NCBI GenBank assembly: GCA_011009095.1
Contig: VTPC01091275.1
Location: 49,314 to 113,313 of the forward strand
Direction: 5' to 3'
Source of the DNA: Ignelater luminosus
Taxonomy: Eukaryota > Arthropoda > Insecta > Coleoptera > Elateridae
Length of the DNA stretch: 64,000 bases
The notes under the pieces: model-generated
Seen by the model: only the letters and a program-made list of their open reading frames with translations
The model's database searches: none
What the model was told of the DNA's origin: nothing
In this document: piece by piece, positions 1-10,536 of the stretch
Layout: each line of letters opens with the position of its first letter
How positions within the stretch are numbered: position 1 is the first letter of the stretch
Translations under genes and position numbers: made by a program

Positions 1-1400
1 ATCTTGATCAATTGCACTAATTTCTTATATTACCTAAAATAATAAAAAAAATTAACAGTAATTATGGTTTAGCCCGGTGTACTCAATTGAGTACATCAGT
101 GTTTACAACCGAATAAGAGAAACACAAAACTTTTAGTAACCAAATAGATAAATTTGTTTACCTTTTTGATGTATAACAAAGTAATGGAGATCACAAAACT
201 ATAATAATTATTACAAAAAACGCAAATAATCAACTCAACAGGCAGTTATGACAGGAGCACGAACAAAACGTTTGCAACTGTCATATTTGAATTTTTTCTC
301 AGCGCCTCATGTTGGTGTTACAATAAATTAGCATCACCCACGTGTACTATAGGAAACTTATTTATAAACTTAAATAAAAAATAGTGCATATAAATTTCAA
401 CAGGTGGCATAAACAACAACTGTTTTACTGTACTCAGCAAAATCACTTCGTTACCAATCCCATCTCCCCCCTCGCTGTTATCACCACTAATGCAAAAAAA
501 ACCATACCACATTGATCTCCACTTCTTGAACTTTCAGAAGTAGGAACTTTTTAGACACCATATCATTTCTAAGACATTTCCTAAGTATCTGTAAGTTCTC
601 AAGAATAGTCGGTCTACTTAGGAAGTCCGGCAAACTAAATAGTAAGTGGACAGAGTTATCCGCCGATTATTGGAGGACCTTTTTGACTATGATCTATCAA
701 AAGGAAGTTTGGAATATTCAAACTAGAAAATCTCAAAATTTTTTGATGTACTGACAGATTTTGAGTTTGCGTAGTTTATACACAGGAGTGTCTGAAAAAG
801 TGAGACTGATGATTGGATTTATATTTCTCACTCTTTCTGTTCTAAAAAATTCCAAACAGACTTCCATGGAATAATTATGATAGCATTAATTGTAATTGTT
901 TTTTATATTTGAATTTTTTTTGCTTATCACCTTTATTATGACAATAACCACACAATACAATGTCAGAAGTTTTATATTTGTCTATGCTCATTCTTGGAAT
1001 ATCCCGCTTTAAACAAAATCGGATATTTTTGTTTTTAGCAAATTTCTAGTAAGCCGTGATTTTTTTTAAACAATCAGACCAATAAATTAATTTCTAAACA
1101 AGGCAACTTTTTTCTAATTTATTTCTTACGTTTTTCGAAATCCCAATGATGAACTTCGATCTGAAACTCACTCAATAAATAATTCGATTTCAGATAAGGA
1201 CTGAACTAGTGACCCAATTCCGAAAGACATAATAAAAAACGAACATTGCGTGTCTACTACTATTATATTACTTAAATGGTATCTCGCTGTTATTACAATT
1301 TTTCATTTCCGATCTAATAATTAAAAACTTTTGTAGACTACTGCTAGTTTTGAGTTAGCTCTTAACATTCTAACTTGAAAACGTTTAGATCAACGCAAAA
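1..1400. other. Non-coding DNA upstream of Gr unit 1
   Basis: AT-rich sequence with no reading frame that resembles a known protein. It could hold the promoter of the first receptor unit and, because the window starts here, part of an intron of the same locus if further alternative first exons lie to the left. I see no repeat or transposon end that I can name. Confidence 0.4.
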
Positions 1401-2871
1401 ATGAAAATCAGGTTACCTGGTATTTATTTCAAGAAACCACCACTAGATGAAGTGAAAGACTGTCTCGTGTGTGCAATATATCCAGTATCCTTTTTAGGAA
1501 ACATTACTGGGTTGAGTAATATAGTCGGTGTATGTCACCATGCAGACACAAAGTGTAAAGGTCAAAAATTCTATATTTCTCTATACTATTGTGTGACGCT
1601 TACGTTTGCTGTAATTCTATTAACGGGGTCTGTAGGTTGGTATCTCTACCAAATGATTTTAGATTGGGACGATTCTTTCAAGGTGTTTCAATCGTTAACG
1701 GAAATATTATATTGCTTTAACGGTATAATAATTATAGCTGGAAATATGCTGAAGACAAAAACGAGGTTAACAATATTTTTAGAAGTGAAAGAGGAAGACA
1801 TTTTGTACTGAAAGACTTTTTATGGTCTATATGCAAGTTTTTTGTTTTACGTCAACCTAAATTGCGAAGCTTTGCTAATCTACACTTACACCACCAAGCA
1901 GAACTTTTGTCTTGAATTTCAAAGGTCACTGCTGATGGTTGAAGGAAATTTAGCCAAGTATCACTTTTGCATTTAATTTCGCATAAAACTCATGCCTGCC
2001 ATATTCGGATTTGTAATCGAACTTCTTTCCGATTCAGACAAAAATTCGAGCCAGACCAGACAGAATGTTGCTCTACATTGAACTATTGGGCTGTTCAAAC
2101 TTTTTGCATACATTAAAAGAAGGTGTATTTGGAAATTAGAAGCAAATATAGATATTTAATGATTATGAGTTTAATCAAAATGTCTTCCTCCACATTTGTT
2201 TTGTTTTTATAGATGCAACACATTTGCATCCTTAAACATACATTCGGGTTAAATCAAAGTTTTAATATTGTAGGATCGTAATGGCAAACGGATGGGCTAC
2301 AGTTGTAGAAAATCGGAAAATGTTTGGCTTAAAAACGCTACTGTCTAATAAGGATACAAAAAGATTATACTTTGCAACCTCTGCATTTAGCAAACTGATA
2401 GTATTAAGTATCTTAATTTCAATAATAAGCCATGTTATAATAGGAGACTTATTTACTCTCAACAGTTTCAAGAACATTTTATGTTTAGTGATTTCTACAA
2501 TTGTAGTGTTTGAGTGGACTTGTACTGCAGCTGCGATTCATGTAATTTTCACTTCTTGGAAGAAAGCGTTAAGAACGCTTCTAGAAAATCATTTAGAAGA
2601 GAAAAACGAATCGTTGGAAAAACGCATCGCTGCTATGTCTCGCTTATACAAAGTTTTAGCAGAAAACGCAGATTTTGCAAATATGGTTTTTAATCCAACT
2701 TTGATGATTTGCTCTATTGTAATTTTACCCATTTTGATTTTTAACTGGTATATACTCCTGATTGTTTGGTGGACTGATATAGAGATTAATATCGCATTGG
2801 AGATCAGAACATATTTTATTATGATCCTGATCGTGTTTTCGCTGGTACGAATGGAGAAACTTCATAATGTG
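1401..2871 (+). CDS. Gr alternative first exon unit 1, apparently split by an intron
   Basis: N-terminal part of an insect gustatory receptor, a seven-membrane-pass ligand-gated channel subunit. Residues 1-134 are read from 1401-1804 and include the shared cysteine pattern (DCLVC, then CHH). The rest is read from 2274-2871 and contains VVENRKMFGLKTLL, which matches the segment after membrane pass 3 in the other units. An intron 1805-2273 with GT and AG ends and phase 2 joins the parts in frame and gives 334 codons, exactly the length of unit 12. All other units lack this intron. The exon ends in MEKLHNV, followed by the donor gtaagt at 2872. It would splice to the shared exons at 44709 and beyond. 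The third cysteine of the GIPC motif found in units 2-5 and 8 is missing. A broken unit is the alternative reading if the intron is not used. Confidence 0.72.
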
Positions 2872-3292
2872 GTAAGTAATTCTCTGTCGTTATTTTATTA
2901 CAAACAGGCATTTACAGTATTGTATCCTCACAGACTTGCAAGTACATTTTATTTCTTCGATTCGACATTTCCTAAGCAAATTATTTTTTTAGACTTACGC
3001 TTTGGTCCATGAGTTTTACCTTTGCAAGTCAGCTGGTCTGTCGGGCAATAACATTTTTCAAGCCAATCGAACTCTTTGAGCTGATTTTTCCCCACTTTTT
3101 AGGTTCTAGCACAGACAACTAACGAAATCTTTTAGTACATTGCCAGATTTATTTTTGGCTTTGTCTTTTTTACAAGCAGAAACTTCACTTACTTTTTCCA
3201 TTAACTTGGTTATCTATTCATAAAAAAAATTAAAAATTCTACCAGAATGGATATAGATATTTGAAGTCGAAGACCAAATCTTGTCTGATAGA

Positions 3293-3640
3293 TTACGTAA
3301 GGCTGTTCATTTCAAGTTTTTTCGCATGGGACACCGTTGGCAAAGGAAGCAAGAAAAAAGTTATCAGATTTAACTGGACTAAGTGTTGGTGCTGTTGGTC
3401 TAACTCTGAATCATTAATTCTTCTTAGCCCTCTTTCTTCATCTGCATCATTTTCGCACTTGCAATTTTTCAATACAGTTCCTGAAGACTCAAGCTTTTTT
3501 ATTAAACGTTGCACACTGGATTTATTGGGTATCGGTCTGTTTGGAAATTCGACAGAAAACATTTCGGACACTTTCTCCATGCTGTTCCTTGCATAATACC
3601 ACTTTATTATGGCAATTTTCTCCGTTGTTGAATAATTCAT
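3293..3640 (-). pseudogene. Transposase-like helix-turn-helix fragment
   Basis: The reading frame starting at MNYSTTEK (about 3640) runs through IIKWYYARNSMEKVSEMF and PNKSSVQRLIKKLESSGTV. This is the usual look of the N-terminal DNA-binding domain found in many insect transposon proteins (DUF4817-like). After about 60 residues the similarity stops, and no catalytic domain follows. It lies antisense in the intron after Gr unit 1 and is best read as a transposon remnant. Confidence 0.5.
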
Positions 3641-3664
3641 CCTCAAATTTAAATTGATTGTCAA

Positions 3665-4143
3665 ACTGTCATGTAGATAATTAATAGAAATAGTTTGATG
3701 TTGCTGCTAAACTATGCGCATAACATGTACCATGCACACACCTTTTTTCAAATATCTTCTAATTGAGTTATCATAAAATGCTAAAATTGCTCAGTGTATA
3801 TCATCTTGCAATGCCCTTCAAAAAACCTAAATAAAGTTTAATGCTAAAATAATTAGGGGAGTCAATACCTAAACATTTCAAAGTTAGCATGGAATTTCCT
3901 ATGTTGCATCCGCCGATGCAGCACCCGGTATATTGATTATTGCAAAAAAAATTTGTTTTATGGAAATCAATTAGTTTGCTGTGTACACAATGTAGATATA
4001 GCTTGTACCATACCAACAGATTCAATCTTAAAAAAATATTTGAAGTAAATTAGGTTAATTATCATATTTATTTTAGTTGTACAAGATACATATTGGTAAC
4101 AAAATAATTAGGTCTCAAAGACAGAATTTATTTTAGAGTTAAA
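3665..4143. promoter_or_regulatory. Intron / putative promoter region of Gr unit 2
   Basis: AT-rich DNA directly before the ATG of unit 2. If each unit has its own promoter, as its own start codon implies, it should lie here. I see no clear TATA box or initiator. Confidence 0.25.
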
Positions 4144-5082
4144 ATGAGAGAAAATTGTATATCGTGTGCGTTAGGACCTTCAATTAGATTTGCAACGCTT
4201 ATTGGAATCCCTTGTTTAAGAATTCAGTGCAGACACGAAGATTCTAAAAATGAAATAATTGTTAGATACTCACCATTATCAGCATTAACAGCAGTATTAA
4301 TATTTCTTATTATTTTGACGTTTTGTTCACACTTTTTATATCATTTAAGAATATCGTTCGATAAACATACTGATATCTTACCCTTAATTAATATAATATT
4401 CGTTTTAAAATCAGCTGTGAGTATTTATTTGTGTGCAGTTAAGAGCCAAACAGCTTTGAAAGTTTTCGTGGGAATTGATAATGTTTTCAAAAATACGAAA
4501 ATACTAGAGCATGAACCACTTCTATCAAAGAAAGATGCGAAAAAACTTCGGTTGCGTTCATTTATTTTTTGTATTTCAATGACGTTGTTTCTGATATGCC
4601 ATGCCATTTTCTTAATGGAATGCAAAGACTGTACTAGCTATTTCTCCATGGGAAAGATCTCCATATTTCTAAGTGTTTATATAGATGCTTCTTTCGCCAT
4701 TGCCTTTATGGCAGTTATTGATATTTACAACATTATGTTCATGAATTACAAACAGCAATTGATGTTTGCCTTGACGAATTTGAATTTAAGGCTGAAAAAG
4801 TACAGAAGTCTATGGAAATCATTAATATATGCAAGAAGAAGCTACTGCACTGCTTATCACACATTTAGAGAATTTACTAATTTGTGTAACCCTCTTCAAC
4901 TAATATGGATAGCAGTTACATTTGTAATGCTAGTTGTAAATATTTATATATTCTTGAAAATCCTAAAAGATAATAATTCCGGAGAATTCTTTTTTGGATT
5001 ATTCGGATTGGAGCTTCAAGTGTATGCCGCATCGATATTTTTAGCTTACGCCCTTACTGTTTTGGACAAGCTTCATAAAAGG
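4144..5082 (+). CDS. Gr alternative first exon unit 2
   Basis: 313 codons of an insect gustatory receptor, from MRENCISCALGP to VLDKLHKR. The start is the only ATG before the conserved NCxxC motif. Cysteines and histidine follow the shared pattern (NCISC, GIPC, CRH). Six hydrophobic segments are visible. The charged loop between segments 4 and 5 is shorter than in units 3-5, which explains the shorter exon. The last codon AGG is followed by gtaagt, giving a phase-0 donor that fits the shared exon at 44709. No C-terminal Gr exon is visible before the next unit. The sequence is divergent from the other groups but closest to units 3 and 8 at the N-terminus. Confidence 0.82.
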
Positions 5083-5772
5083 GTAAGTTGTATATAATGT
5101 TTGTTCAATATTTGGCTTGGTATCGTTTTTATATTTTTCAAAACAATTTATACTTTTTGTCTATTTCATTTATGTACTTCAATGATGCAAGGAAAATCCA
5201 AAAAACCTAACTTCAATTATAAAACTAAAATTTTTAAGCACAGCACAACCGATATTGAATAGTAGTTTTTTCCACACGTTTTACAATAAGACTCTTGAAT
5301 AGAAACAAAACTGCGCCAGTGGACTAGCTCGCATTGTCGGAAACGGGGTGGGTCAAAGGTAAATCCTGAAGACAAAAAGACATGATACAAATCCCGAGAT
5401 ATTCTCTAAAGGATTAACGCTAAATGTATAAAGTACGGTGCAAACTCCACATTCAAAGAATTCACAGAGATATCCTTAATAGCATTTACAAATACAAAAA
5501 TTTATCAAATTATAGCACGATTTGTTGCCTTTTTTTAAATACAACTTATTTTATACATATCTAGTATAACAAACAACCGTTTTTACATACATGCATTAAT
5601 TAAGTTTCCATTAAAACAAGACTCCACTTTTATCTATAAATATACCTCAGACATAAAGTTACTAATGTAAAATCAATAAAACAATTATTTCTTAACATAC
5701 CTCAGTGCGATAATACCCTACAGTTTAATTTCTCATTATTCTACATTAGTGTACCTTAATACACCTTATAAA
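5083..5772. promoter_or_regulatory. Intron / putative promoter region of Gr unit 3
   Basis: AT-rich intronic DNA. A short piece near 5325-5405 weakly resembles part of the 1 kb repeat at 45883-46960 (the AACGGGG(T/C)GGGT region). The similarity is too weak to call a copy. The last 100 bases presumably hold the unit 3 transcription start. Confidence 0.25.
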
Positions 5773-6783
5773 ATGAGTTCTCTAAACAGTTTTTTACAAG
5801 AAAACTGCTTGTCTTGCGCAGTAGGCCCTGCACTTAATTTCCCTACACTGATAGGATTTCCTTGTATAAAAATTACATGTTGCCATTCTAATAAATCGAA
5901 GAAATTAATAGTCTACCATTCAAAAATATCAGTGTGTCTAAGTGTGTTCCTGGCAATATTCTTTTTGGCAAATTTTATCTATGGCGTGTATGTGATCGTA
6001 AAGGTTTTTCAAAACAGAAAAGAAATAGAATTGCTAAAATTGTTTACAAATTCCCTCTTATACTTGCGATCGTCAGCTTGCATAGTAAATGGAACTTTAC
6101 AAGCTGCTACCTGTAAGAAACTAATTTTAAATATCGACGAGATTGTACAAATTTGTGAACGCACTGGTTATGGAACTCTTTTTTCGAAAACTGACATCAG
6201 ACGTTTGAGGACTCAATCTTTTTTATTTTGTTTTATAATCTACACTTTATTAATCGGAATTGGGATTTATTTATTTGTACATAATGTTGAAGTGAAATAT
6301 CTTCTGGAAAAACTAGCCACATTTTTGTATTTATGCGTCGATAGTGCTGTTGTTTTAATGTTTTGGGCATCTTCTAATATTTACATAGAAATACAGTATC
6401 GATATCAAGAACAAATCAAACTTAAATTAGTAGAGAAACAAAGAGCAAAACCTGAAAAATACTGTATGTATGAAAATGAAACGATGAAGCAAGACTGTTT
6501 TAAGATATTGGAACTATGGCAATGGTTGGCTTCTGCAAGAGTATTACATTCAAAACATATTTTGATCTTTGGGGATTTCAATAAAATTTGTAATCCTTTT
6601 ATTCTGATTTGGTTATTAACTACTATAGCAACAATTATTACAAACATATTTTTTACTTCCACGGCTATATTACACAAAAATTGTAATCTATGGGTGCCAG
6701 AATTTATTGGACTAGAATTTCAAGTATTGATGACGTTAATATTGACGTATGGCATAAGCGTGATAGAAAAAATCTACAGTGCG
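5773..6783 (+). CDS. Gr alternative first exon unit 3
   Basis: 337 codons, group A (with units 4, 5 and 8). I chose the second ATG (5773, MSSLNSFLQENC) over 5749 because paralogues start with MSVLKQNC or MSGITHINENC at the same place. Key landmarks are NCLSC, GFPC and CCH at the N-terminus, SLLYLRSSACIVNGT in membrane segment 3 and ICNPFILIWLL in segment 5. The exon also carries the loop motif LWQWLASARVLHSK. It ends at GCG followed by gtaagt (6784), phase 0. Read-through of the donor would add only a short tail before a stop, giving a receptor without the last membrane pass. Confidence 0.85.
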
Positions 6784-7838
6784 GTAAGTCTAGATTTTTT
6801 TAAATTTGCTCTATACCTTTTCATATAACTATCATCAAATCTGATAGTAGTAAAAATACAAGGTGCTTAGTCCTGAACGACCATTTTATTAATGGCGGGT
6901 GGGCCGAAAAATGAAAATTTTCAAGTTGCAAATTCTAATAGTACGGAAAAGTTGTGTTCTTTTATGCTGATAACGGGAAAAATAACAAAAAAATTCTCAA
7001 CTTTAATCTTCTGTTTGCTTAAGAGGCTTAAAGTTAGCAAAAATTGCTAAAAAGTTGATTTTTTTAATTTATGGTCAGGCATACTAAATATAGTACGGTA
7101 AAATTCTAATAGCGCGTAAAAGGTACCTTACAGTGTCCTAAAATTAAAAAACGGTAATATCGTGTACTTACCTATGTCTGATGCTCTAAAAACATCATCA
7201 ATTATATGCAGCAATGCGGTGACACAGCTGTGTAAAGGACGAAACCTGACTGAACTTCTGGCATCAAGAGCGCCTTTGCATATGGCAGGAAATATCCCTT
7301 TAATAATAATAATAAGCCGATTCGCTTTGGATTTAAAATGTAATCATTGAACACCCAAAATTGATATTTAATTAATTTTGATATTTATCAAGTAATGAAA
7401 ACATTGAAGCCTCTTATGGAAAATATGCAGTACCTTCAGTAGTAATGATTGATGAACTGCCTGAAAATAATTGAAACTTTCCTTAAAAGCTATAAAGCGA
7501 TAACTTGTTTACAAGTGTTAATCTGGCCTACAGGAACTCCAGAGAAATTGCCAAGAGAAATTTCTGTACCATCACCATTATTCTTTAAACCGAGACAGTG
7601 TCTATTTATTTGTTAGATGGGTAAACAACAATGATGTGTCTATTGTGCTTCAACGTGTTATGGTATAGAACCGATATCTCAAGAAAAGAGATTTTCCCAA
7701 GAAAAGGTTCATGTTCAACGTCCAAATCTAATTGGAAAATATAATATCTCAGTGGTGGGCACGGATTTTATGAATCAAAACGTTACAAGATATAGAATAT
7801 CAATGAAGTGGTGTTTTTTCACATGGATGATAGATGTA
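6784..7838. other. Intronic DNA without recognised features
   Basis: Sits between Gr unit 3 and the mariner copy at 7841. Short reading frames here resemble nothing I know. The stretch 6860-7150 repeats phrases such as AATTCTAATAG and GTACGG and may be an old repeat. Confidence 0.3.
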
Positions 7839-7840
7839 TA

Positions 7841-9131
7841 CGAGGGCGGTTCAGTAAGTACCCGTGTTTGACGACAGAAGGCGTTCCTGAGGGAAGTTGG
7901 TGTTATCATCGTGTGCTGCCATCTATCAAACGACGGTATAACAAATTGCAGACTGATTGATAGGTTAGTTTGGATTTGACAGCCATTTGAGTAAGACGTG
8001 TTTCGTGATTTTAGCTAAGATGGAAAAAGAGCAGTATCGTTCGGTAATTCGCTTTCTGTTTTTGGATGGGAAAAAATGCGAGGAGATAAAAGCAAAGTTG
8101 GATGCTGTTTATGGGGACACTTCGCCATCTATGACCACAGTTAGATATTGGTCCGACGAATGTAAACGTGGGCAAACATCCGTTTTTGATGAGGAGCGAC
8201 CAGGACGTCCGGCAGACGTGGTTACCGAGGAAATCATTCAAAAAGTCCACGACATGATTCTCGCTGATCGACGAACTAAGTGCGTGAAGTAGCAGAGGCC
8301 GTAGGTGTGTCGACCGGAACGGCAATTAATATTTTACATGATAAGTTGGCGATGAAAAAATTGTCGGCGCGATGGGTGCCGCGATTGCTAACGGTGGACA
8401 ACAAGCGGATGCGGCTGTTAACTTCGAAGCAGTGTTTGAAGCAATTTAAGCGAAATCCGAAGGAGTTTTTGCGTCGAGTTGTCACCGTTGATGAAACCTG
8501 GATTCATCATTACACACCAGAAACTAAGCAACAATCAAAACAATGGATTTCTCCCGGTGAATGTGCTCCAAAGAAGGCGAAGATGGTTCCATCGGCCGGA
8601 AAGGTCATGGCGACGATTTTGTGGGATGCGAACGGCGTCATCCTCATGGATTTTTTAGAAAAAGAAAGAACGATCACTGGACAATACTACAGCGAGTTAT
8701 TAGACAGCTTCGACAAAAAATTGAAGGAGACACGGCCGCATTTGCCGAAAAAGAAGGTGCTGTTTCACCACGATAACGCACCAGCACATTCATCCGGAGT
8801 TGTCGCCGCCAAACTGCATGAATTGCGTTATGAATTGCTGCCGCACCCCCCGTATTCACCCGATCTGGCTCCCTGCGACTTTTTCTTGTTTCCTAACATG
8901 AAGAAATGGCTCGCGGGAAAAAAATTTAGCTCAAACGAGGAAGTCATCGCCGAGATAGAGGCGTATTTTGGAGAGTTCGACAAATCCTATTTTTTGGAGG
9001 GGTTAAAAAATGGCAGGAACATTGGGAGAAGTGTATATTTCTAAAAGGAGACTATGTTGAAAAATAAAAAAAAAATTTTGAAAAAAATTGTGTCTTCATT
9101 TCTAACACGGGTACTTATTGAACCGCCCTCG
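7841..9131 (+). mobile_element. Full-length mariner element, copy 1 (family I), inactive
   Basis: Element of 1291 bases with inverted terminal repeats starting CGAGGGCGGTTCA and ending TGAACCGCCCTCG, flanked by TA on both sides, the standard mariner target duplication. It carries one transposase gene on the + strand, broken by two single-base losses. It lies in the intron between Gr units 3 and 4. A near-identical copy in the opposite orientation is at 54844-56135. Confidence 0.93.
8020..9044 (+). pseudogene. Mariner transposase, DD34D, frameshifted
   Basis: DDE/D transposase that would cut and join the element's ends. Translation probably started at 8020 (MEKEQYRSVIRFLF). The N-terminal helix-turn-helix half is read to about 8277, where one base is missing compared with copy 2 (aactaagtgcg against aacgaaagtgcg). 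The rest is in another frame. Catalytic aspartates are visible in VDETW, HHDN and YSPDLAPCDF. The last two are separated by 34 residues, the mariner spacing. A second lost A in the run near 9006-9011 changes the last residues (KNGRNIG instead of a KKWQERW-type end). Both breaks make this copy unable to encode the enzyme. Confidence 0.9.
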
Positions 9132-9133
9132 TA

Positions 9134-9531
9134 TATACAACAGAGCCATTTCGGCCAATCGGTATCCCAAAACATCAAAACGAGATTCAAAAATTTTTGA
9201 TCAATTATACCTATAATGAAGTCAATCCGGGGACACACTGTATACTGTTACGCGAACATTCAAACTATCCCTCATATGATTCCAGTAACATAATATTGAT
9301 TAGCAATAAGAAACATGTTTGTTCTATTATTTACAGATAATTTAATCTTCACCATGTTCTAAATTGTTTATTTATGACTGATTACTTTGTCTCAGGCTAA
9401 TAAAAATATCTCTAGCTTATTGATTAATCATTATATCAATGTTTATTTTTCCTCCAGTTTGTAATTAGGTAAATGTTTCAAGTATGGTACTCATAAACCT
9501 TTCATCAATAGCAATGGTTCTAAATTGTAGA
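9134..9531. promoter_or_regulatory. Intron / putative promoter region of Gr unit 4
   Basis: AT-rich DNA between the mariner and unit 4. The words atgactgatt and ttgtttat occur here and also upstream of unit 5, which fits common descent of the two units. I cannot identify a core promoter. Confidence 0.25.
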
Positions 9532-10536
9532 ATGCTGCTAAGCGAAAATTGTTTAATTTGTGCAATTGGCTATGCCATAACGTTTTCTTCAATATTAGGC
9601 ATTCCCTGTTTAAAATTAAATTGTTTTCATAATGGCGTGATAAATAGGATTGAAATTTCAAGTTCAAAATTTAGAATATGTATAGCATCATTTATATCTT
9701 TATGCCTTTCGGCAAATAGTATTTACTGCATATATTTGATGACATTTATTTTTCATGAAAAAGATGAAGTAGTATTAGTGAAGTTGCTAACAACCTCTTT
9801 ATTATGCCTTAGATCGGCAACAATTGTATTTTTTGGAATAATAAAAGCAGATGTTGCTAAGAAAGCGATCTTGAAGATTGACGACTTGATACAAACGTCT
9901 AAATCAAGAAGATTTGGAATTCTTTTACCGAAAAACGAAGTACACCGTCTACGATTACAGTCGATACTATTCTGTTCACTGTCATTTTTTTTATTAAATG
10001 CATTTGGGATTTACGTATTCATGGCCGATAAGGTTTATTCAGAATACCTACTGTTTGAAAAACTGACAACTGGTGTATGTTTTTTCATCGATGCCTCTGC
10101 CATTATATTGTTTTGGGCGGCGACTATTCTCTATGTTACAGTCTACCAAGAATATAGACAACACATAAAAATTAAAATGCTAAAGAGGTATTGCAATAAT
10201 AACCTGAGGAAACACTTTTCCAAACAGTACGAGCAAACATTAAACGCTGATAAGATTTTGGATGTGTGGAAATTGTTCACATTTGCTAGAAGATTACACA
10301 CCAAGATATTTTTGGCATTTAAAGATTTTAGTAAATTTATTAGTTCTTTAGTTGTGATTTGGCTATTGATTGCAATAACTATGATAGTCACTAATACGTT
10401 TTTTACTTTGATGGCCATAGCAAACGGAAATACTAATTTGTTTTCGCCAGAATTTATTGGATTGGAATTACAGCTGTATTTGTCAGTAACAGTACTGTTT
10501 TATTTTATTGATTCAATAGAACAATTACAAAATACG
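9532..10536 (+). CDS. Gr alternative first exon unit 4
   Basis: 335 codons, group A. Upstream in-frame ATGs exist (9484 and 9514), but 9532 (MLLSENCLICAIGY) gives a length and N-terminus like those of its paralogues, so I prefer it. It has NCLIC, GIPC and CFH, a segment-3 motif SLLCLRSATIVFFGI, the loop LDVWKLFTFARRLHTK and segment 6 GLELQLYLSVTVLFY. The exon ends at ACG with donor gtaagc (10537), phase 0. Its closest relative in the window is unit 5, which shares the TTSLLCLRS/THSLLYLRS and KIKMLKRY/KIKMLRRY regions. Confidence 0.85.

Noticed and set aside
5325..5405. Possible third copy of the 1 kb repeat
   Set aside because: Only one short GC-rich phrase matches convincingly.
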